DNA of 64,000 nt from Mycobacterium sp. PS03-16 (lineage in GTDB: Bacteria > Actinomycetota > Actinomycetes > Mycobacteriales > Mycobacteriaceae). Below the pieces are notes generated by a model, which made no database searches, was not told where the DNA came from, and worked only from the letters and a program-made list of their open reading frames with translations. The stretch covers positions 62,001-126,000 of the forward strand of contig NZ_SPQO01000008.1 of the NCBI RefSeq assembly GCF_004570325.1. Direction: 5' to 3'. Below are positions 61,339 through 64,000 of this stretch, piece after piece. Position 1 is the stretch's first letter. Every line of letters begins with the position of its first letter. The position numbers were made by a program, and so were the translations under genes.

Positions 61339-62688
61339 TCAGTCGCGCGGCGGTTCGGCGACCGCGTCGCCGACCTGCGCGGCCGTCGTCCGCCTGGTCC
61401 GCAGCCCGAGCAGGCGCATGCCGTGGTAGACCAGCAGCGCGGCGATCGACCCGAGCGCGATGCCGGTGAACGTGAGTTCCCCGGCTTGCCAGGTGAAGTC
61501 GGCGATGCCGATGATCAGCGGGATCGCGGCGGTCATCTGGTTGATCGGCAGCGAGAAGTCGACGCGGTTGATCAGCCAGATCCGCACACCCAGGATGCCG
61601 ACCAGACCGTAGAGCACCACGGTGGCACCGCCGAGCACGCCTTCGGGGACCGCCGCGATGACCGCGCCGATCTTCGGGCACAACGACAGCAGGATCGCCA
61701 CCACCGCCGCCACCCAGTACGCGGCCGTGGAGTAGACCCGGGTGGCGGCCATGACGCCGATGTTCTCCGCGTAGGTGGTGGTGGCCGAGCCGCCGCCGAA
61801 GCCGGCGAGCGTGGTGGCCACCCCGTCGGCGGCCAGCGCCCGGCCGATCAGCGGGTCGAGGTCGGTCCTGGTCATCTGCCCGACCGACTTGACGTGCCCG
61901 ATGTTCTCGGCGATCAGCGCGATCACCGCGGGCAGGAACATCGGCAGCACCGCGAGCGAGAACGTCGGGGCCTGGAAGTCCGGCAGCCCGATCCAGGGCG
62001 CCGCCGCGATGGCCGCCCGGGCGTCGGCGTCCAGCGGCAGCGACAGCAGGTAGCCGACCACCACCGCCAGGAAGATCGCCAGCCGGCCGATGAGCCCGCG
62101 GAAAAATGCCAGCACCGCCACCAGCAGCACCAGTGTGACCAGCGCGATGAGCGGGTCCTGCTCGAAGTTGTTCTTCGCTGCGGGCGCCAGGTTGAACCCG
62201 ATGAGCGCGACGATCGCGCCGGTCACCACCGGCGGCAGGGCGACGTCGAGCCAGTGGGTGCCGACGACGTGGACGACGGCGCCGACGGCGATCAGCACCA
62301 GCCCGAGCGCGACGATGCCGCCCAGCGCGCTTCCGGTGCTCTGGGATGCGACGGCCGCGGTGACGGGGGCGATGACCGAGAAGCTCGAGCCGAGATAGCT
62401 CGGCAGCCGGTTGCCGGTGATGATCAGGAACAGGATCGTCCCGACCCCGGAGAACAGCAGCGTGGTGGCGGGCGGAAACCCCGTCAGCACCGGCACCAGA
62501 AACGTCGCACCGAACATCGCCACCACGTGCTGGGCGCCCAGCCCGATGGTGCGGCCCCAGCTCAGGCGTTCGCCGGGGGCGACGACGAAATCGGGATCGG
62601 AGCGGGATTCGACCGGTTTCCAGGTCAACGGGATCGCGGGGATGGCGGGGCTCCTCTCGTGCGCACGCAGAGTACGACTACACACCAT
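61339..62688 (-). CDS. NCS2 uracil/xanthine permease
   Basis: A 449-aa nucleobase:proton symporter with about 14 membrane segments. It has GAQHVVAMFGATFLVPVLTG, IALIAENIGHVKSVGQMT (the NCS2 TM8 Glu motif) and GFGGGSATTTYAENIGVMA (TM10 motif). These match UraA-type uracil transporters more than xanthine ones. The start is uncertain: ATG 62688 is used, but the conserved part begins LTWKPVESRSDPDF, 23 residues in, and a later non-ATG start is possible. Confidence 0.9.
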   Translation of the reverse strand: MVCSRTLRAHERSPAIPAIPLTWKPVESRSDPDFVVAPGERLSWGRTIGLGAQHVVAMFGATFLVPVLTGFPPATTLLFSGVGTILFLIITGNRLPSYLGSSFSVIAPVTAAVASQSTGSALGGIVALGLVLIAVGAVVHVVGTHWLDVALPPVVTGAIVALIGFNLAPAAKNNFEQDPLIALVTLVLLVAVLAFFRGLIGRLAIFLAVVVGYLLSLPLDADARAAIAAAPWIGLPDFQAPTFSLAVLPMFLPAVIALIAENIGHVKSVGQMTRTDLDPLIGRALAADGVATTLAGFGGGSATTTYAENIGVMAATRVYSTAAYWVAAVVAILLSLCPKIGAVIAAVPEGVLGGATVVLYGLVGILGVRIWLINRVDFSLPINQMTAAIPLIIGIADFTWQAGELTFTGIALGSIAALLVYHGMRLLGLRTRRTTAAQVGDAVAEPPRD

Positions 62689-62767
62689 CGCCCGCGCCGG
62701 TGCACGCCGATCGCGTGGTTGAGCGCCGTCCTGCGGCCTACTCGCCGATCCTCGCGGCGTGACGCCG

Positions 62768-63535
62768 TCAGTGCATGTGGCTGCCGCCGTTGATGTCCAC
62801 GGTGGTGCCGGTGAGGTAGCTGGCATCCTGACTGGACAGGAACGTGATCACGGCGGCGACCTCGTCGGTGGTGGCCGTGCGGCCGACCGGGATGTCGCGG
62901 GCCAGCTTGGCCTCCTGCTCGTCGGTGGAGCCGACGCGGATGTTGGTGTCGACGGCGCCGGGCGTCACGGCGTTGACCGTCACGCCGCTGTCGGCGATCT
63001 CGCGGGCCAGCGCCTTGGTGAAGCCGAGGATCGCGGCCTTCGCCGAGGAGTAGGGCACCTTGCCGAACACGCCGCCGCCGCGCTGCGCCGACACCGAGCT
63101 CATGTTGACGATGCGACCCCAGCCCTGCTCGATCATCGCCGGCAGGAACGCCTTGGTGACCAGGTAGGTGCCGGTGGCGTTGACGGCCATGACCTGGTTC
63201 CACAGGTCCAGGCTGGTCTCCAGGAACGGCACCGGCGAGGTGATGCCGGCGATGTTGGCCAGCGCGCCCACCGGGGGCAGGTTGCCCGCGGCGACCTCAG
63301 CGGCGACGGCGGCCTCGGCGGCCGCGACGGACTCCTCGGAGGTCACGTCGACGGCGTGGCCGAACGCCGGAACGGCGAATTGGTTGCCGATCTCGGCGGC
63401 CACCTTGGCCGACTTCTCCCCGTCGAGGTCGAGGACCACCACGGCCCAGCCTTCGCGGGCGTAGCGTTCGGCGACGGCCTTGCCGATGCCTTTGTCGGAG
63501 GTGGCGCCGGTGATGACGGCGGTGCGCTGGTTCAT
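62768..63535 (-). CDS. SDR family oxidoreductase
   Basis: A 255-aa short-chain dehydrogenase with TGATSDKGIGKAVA, NIAGI, NMSSVSA and the catalytic YSSAK. The C-terminal TVDINGGSHMH is typical of 3-oxoacyl-ACP-reductase/sugar dehydrogenase SDRs. The sugar-isomerase gene upstream on the same strand (25 bp) suggests a polyol or sugar-acid pathway (inference). Confidence 0.87.
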   Translation of the reverse strand: MNQRTAVITGATSDKGIGKAVAERYAREGWAVVVLDLDGEKSAKVAAEIGNQFAVPAFGHAVDVTSEESVAAAEAAVAAEVAAGNLPPVGALANIAGITSPVPFLETSLDLWNQVMAVNATGTYLVTKAFLPAMIEQGWGRIVNMSSVSAQRGGGVFGKVPYSSAKAAILGFTKALAREIADSGVTVNAVTPGAVDTNIRVGSTDEQEAKLARDIPVGRTATTDEVAAVITFLSSQDASYLTGTTVDINGGSHMH

Positions 63536-63560
63536 GGGTGGCTCCTTGACGGTGGGTCGG

Positions 63561-64000
63561 TCAGATCAGGTCGGAGATCAGGCGGGCGGCCGCGGCGGTC
63601 GCCATGGGCCGCTCGTCGTTGGTGACGTCGCGGGTCTCGAGTTCGAGGGCGAAGTGGCCGGTGTAGCCGGCGTCGGCGAGCGTCTTGAGGCCGGCGGCGA
63701 AGTCGACGCGACCGCGCCCGACCGAGAGGTTGATGTTGCCGGGTTCGGCGTCGCGGATGTGGGCGTGAGTGATCCGGTCACCGAAGCGGGCGACGAAGTC
63801 GCGCGGGTCGCCGCCGGAGGCCACGATGTGGCTGAAGTCCATGACGATGCCCACCGGGCGCCCGGCCAGCCGGTCGGCGAGCGCCTGAGCCCGGTCGAGG
63901 TCGTGGCAGAGCCGGTGGAAGTGCAGCGATTCGGTCCAGATCTCGACGCCGTAGTCCGCGGCACGGCCGGCGGCCCGGATCAGCTCGGCGGCGACGAGAT
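63561..64000 (-). CDS. Sugar phosphate isomerase/epimerase (AP endonuclease 2 fold), 5' part outside window
   Basis: The frame is open to the window end; 146 codons are visible. The TIM-barrel metal ligands are seen as YGVEIWTES (Glu), VMDFSH (Asp, His), HAHIRD and ALELETRD (Glu), the pattern of xylose-isomerase-like enzymes. Co-directional with the SDR gene. Substrate unknown. Confidence 0.85.
   Translation of the reverse strand, partial: LVAAELIRAAGRAADYGVEIWTESLHFHRLCHDLDRAQALADRLAGRPVGIVMDFSHIVASGGDPRDFVARFGDRITHAHIRDAEPGNINLSVGRGRVDFAAGLKTLADAGYTGHFALELETRDVTNDERPMATAAAARLISDLI

Overview
The window is a high-GC actinobacterial chromosome segment. Gene order and protein sequences point to a fast-growing Mycobacterium (Mycolicibacterium-type). 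The backbone matches the M. tuberculosis Rv0357c-Rv0419 neighbourhood: fba, an Rv0361-like membrane protein, a DUF3151 protein, a site-2 protease, purA, purT, a rhodanese, metZ, a beta-lactamase-fold hydrolase with fgd1, pta-ackA, pknG-glnH-glnX, mutT3, thiE / thiO-thiS-thiG and lpqL. These names rest on recalled family motifs and gene order; no database search was run. No tRNA, rRNA, IS element or CRISPR array was seen.

Layout. Bases 1-6.7 kb hold the 3' end of fba, a membrane protein, DUF3151, a CDF metal exporter, an S2P protease, a conserved hypothetical and purA with a thioesterase. Bases 6.7-18.7 kb are accessory: an ECF sigma factor leading an SDR and a cupin, a LuxR/LAL regulator broken by a frameshift in a (GC)4 tract, a nitroreductase, an NmrA-type reductase, a P450-ferredoxin pair, an MMPL exporter divergent from a MarR regulator, and a Na+/H+ antiporter divergent from a UBP zinc finger. 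Bases 18.7-26.5 kb return to the backbone (purT, rhodanese, metZ, MBL hydrolase, fgd1) with small accessory genes.

Bases 26.5-37.7 kb lie between fgd1 and pta, which are adjacent in M. tuberculosis. They carry a GT1 glycosyltransferase coupled to a cyclase/ATPase regulator. Next to these is a four-gene envelope-polysaccharide locus: polytopic membrane protein, BcsA-like GT2, BcsB-like exported protein and GT-C transferase. Bases 37.7-49.9 kb are backbone again: acetate metabolism (pta-ackA), the glutamate-sensing PknG-GlnH-GlnX system with a MIRU-like 33-bp triplet at the glnX/glnH junction, and thiamine genes under a TPP riboswitch. Stop/start overlaps continue from thiG into an SGNH hydrolase and an ABC exporter.

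Bases 52.3-57.0 kb lie between the thi genes and lpqL. An AT-rich 640-bp leader precedes a three-gene unit: a 630-aa exported protein built from Asp-rich 72-residue repeats, a small single-pass protein with a FSPNP motif, and an HTTM (vitamin-K-carboxylase-like) membrane protein. The partner genes resemble SdpA/SdpB-type maturation partners, which makes this the best candidate for an undescribed system. The window ends with two tandem LpqL aminopeptidase lipoproteins, a P-loop kinase, an LpqC-like esterase, a nucleobase permease, an SDR and the 3' part of a sugar-phosphate isomerase/epimerase.

Two features recur. Several gene ends carry long inverted repeats, two of them from one sequence family. 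Many neighbours overlap by 4 bp, either as ATGA/GTGA start-stops or as shared convergent CTAA/TTAA stops.
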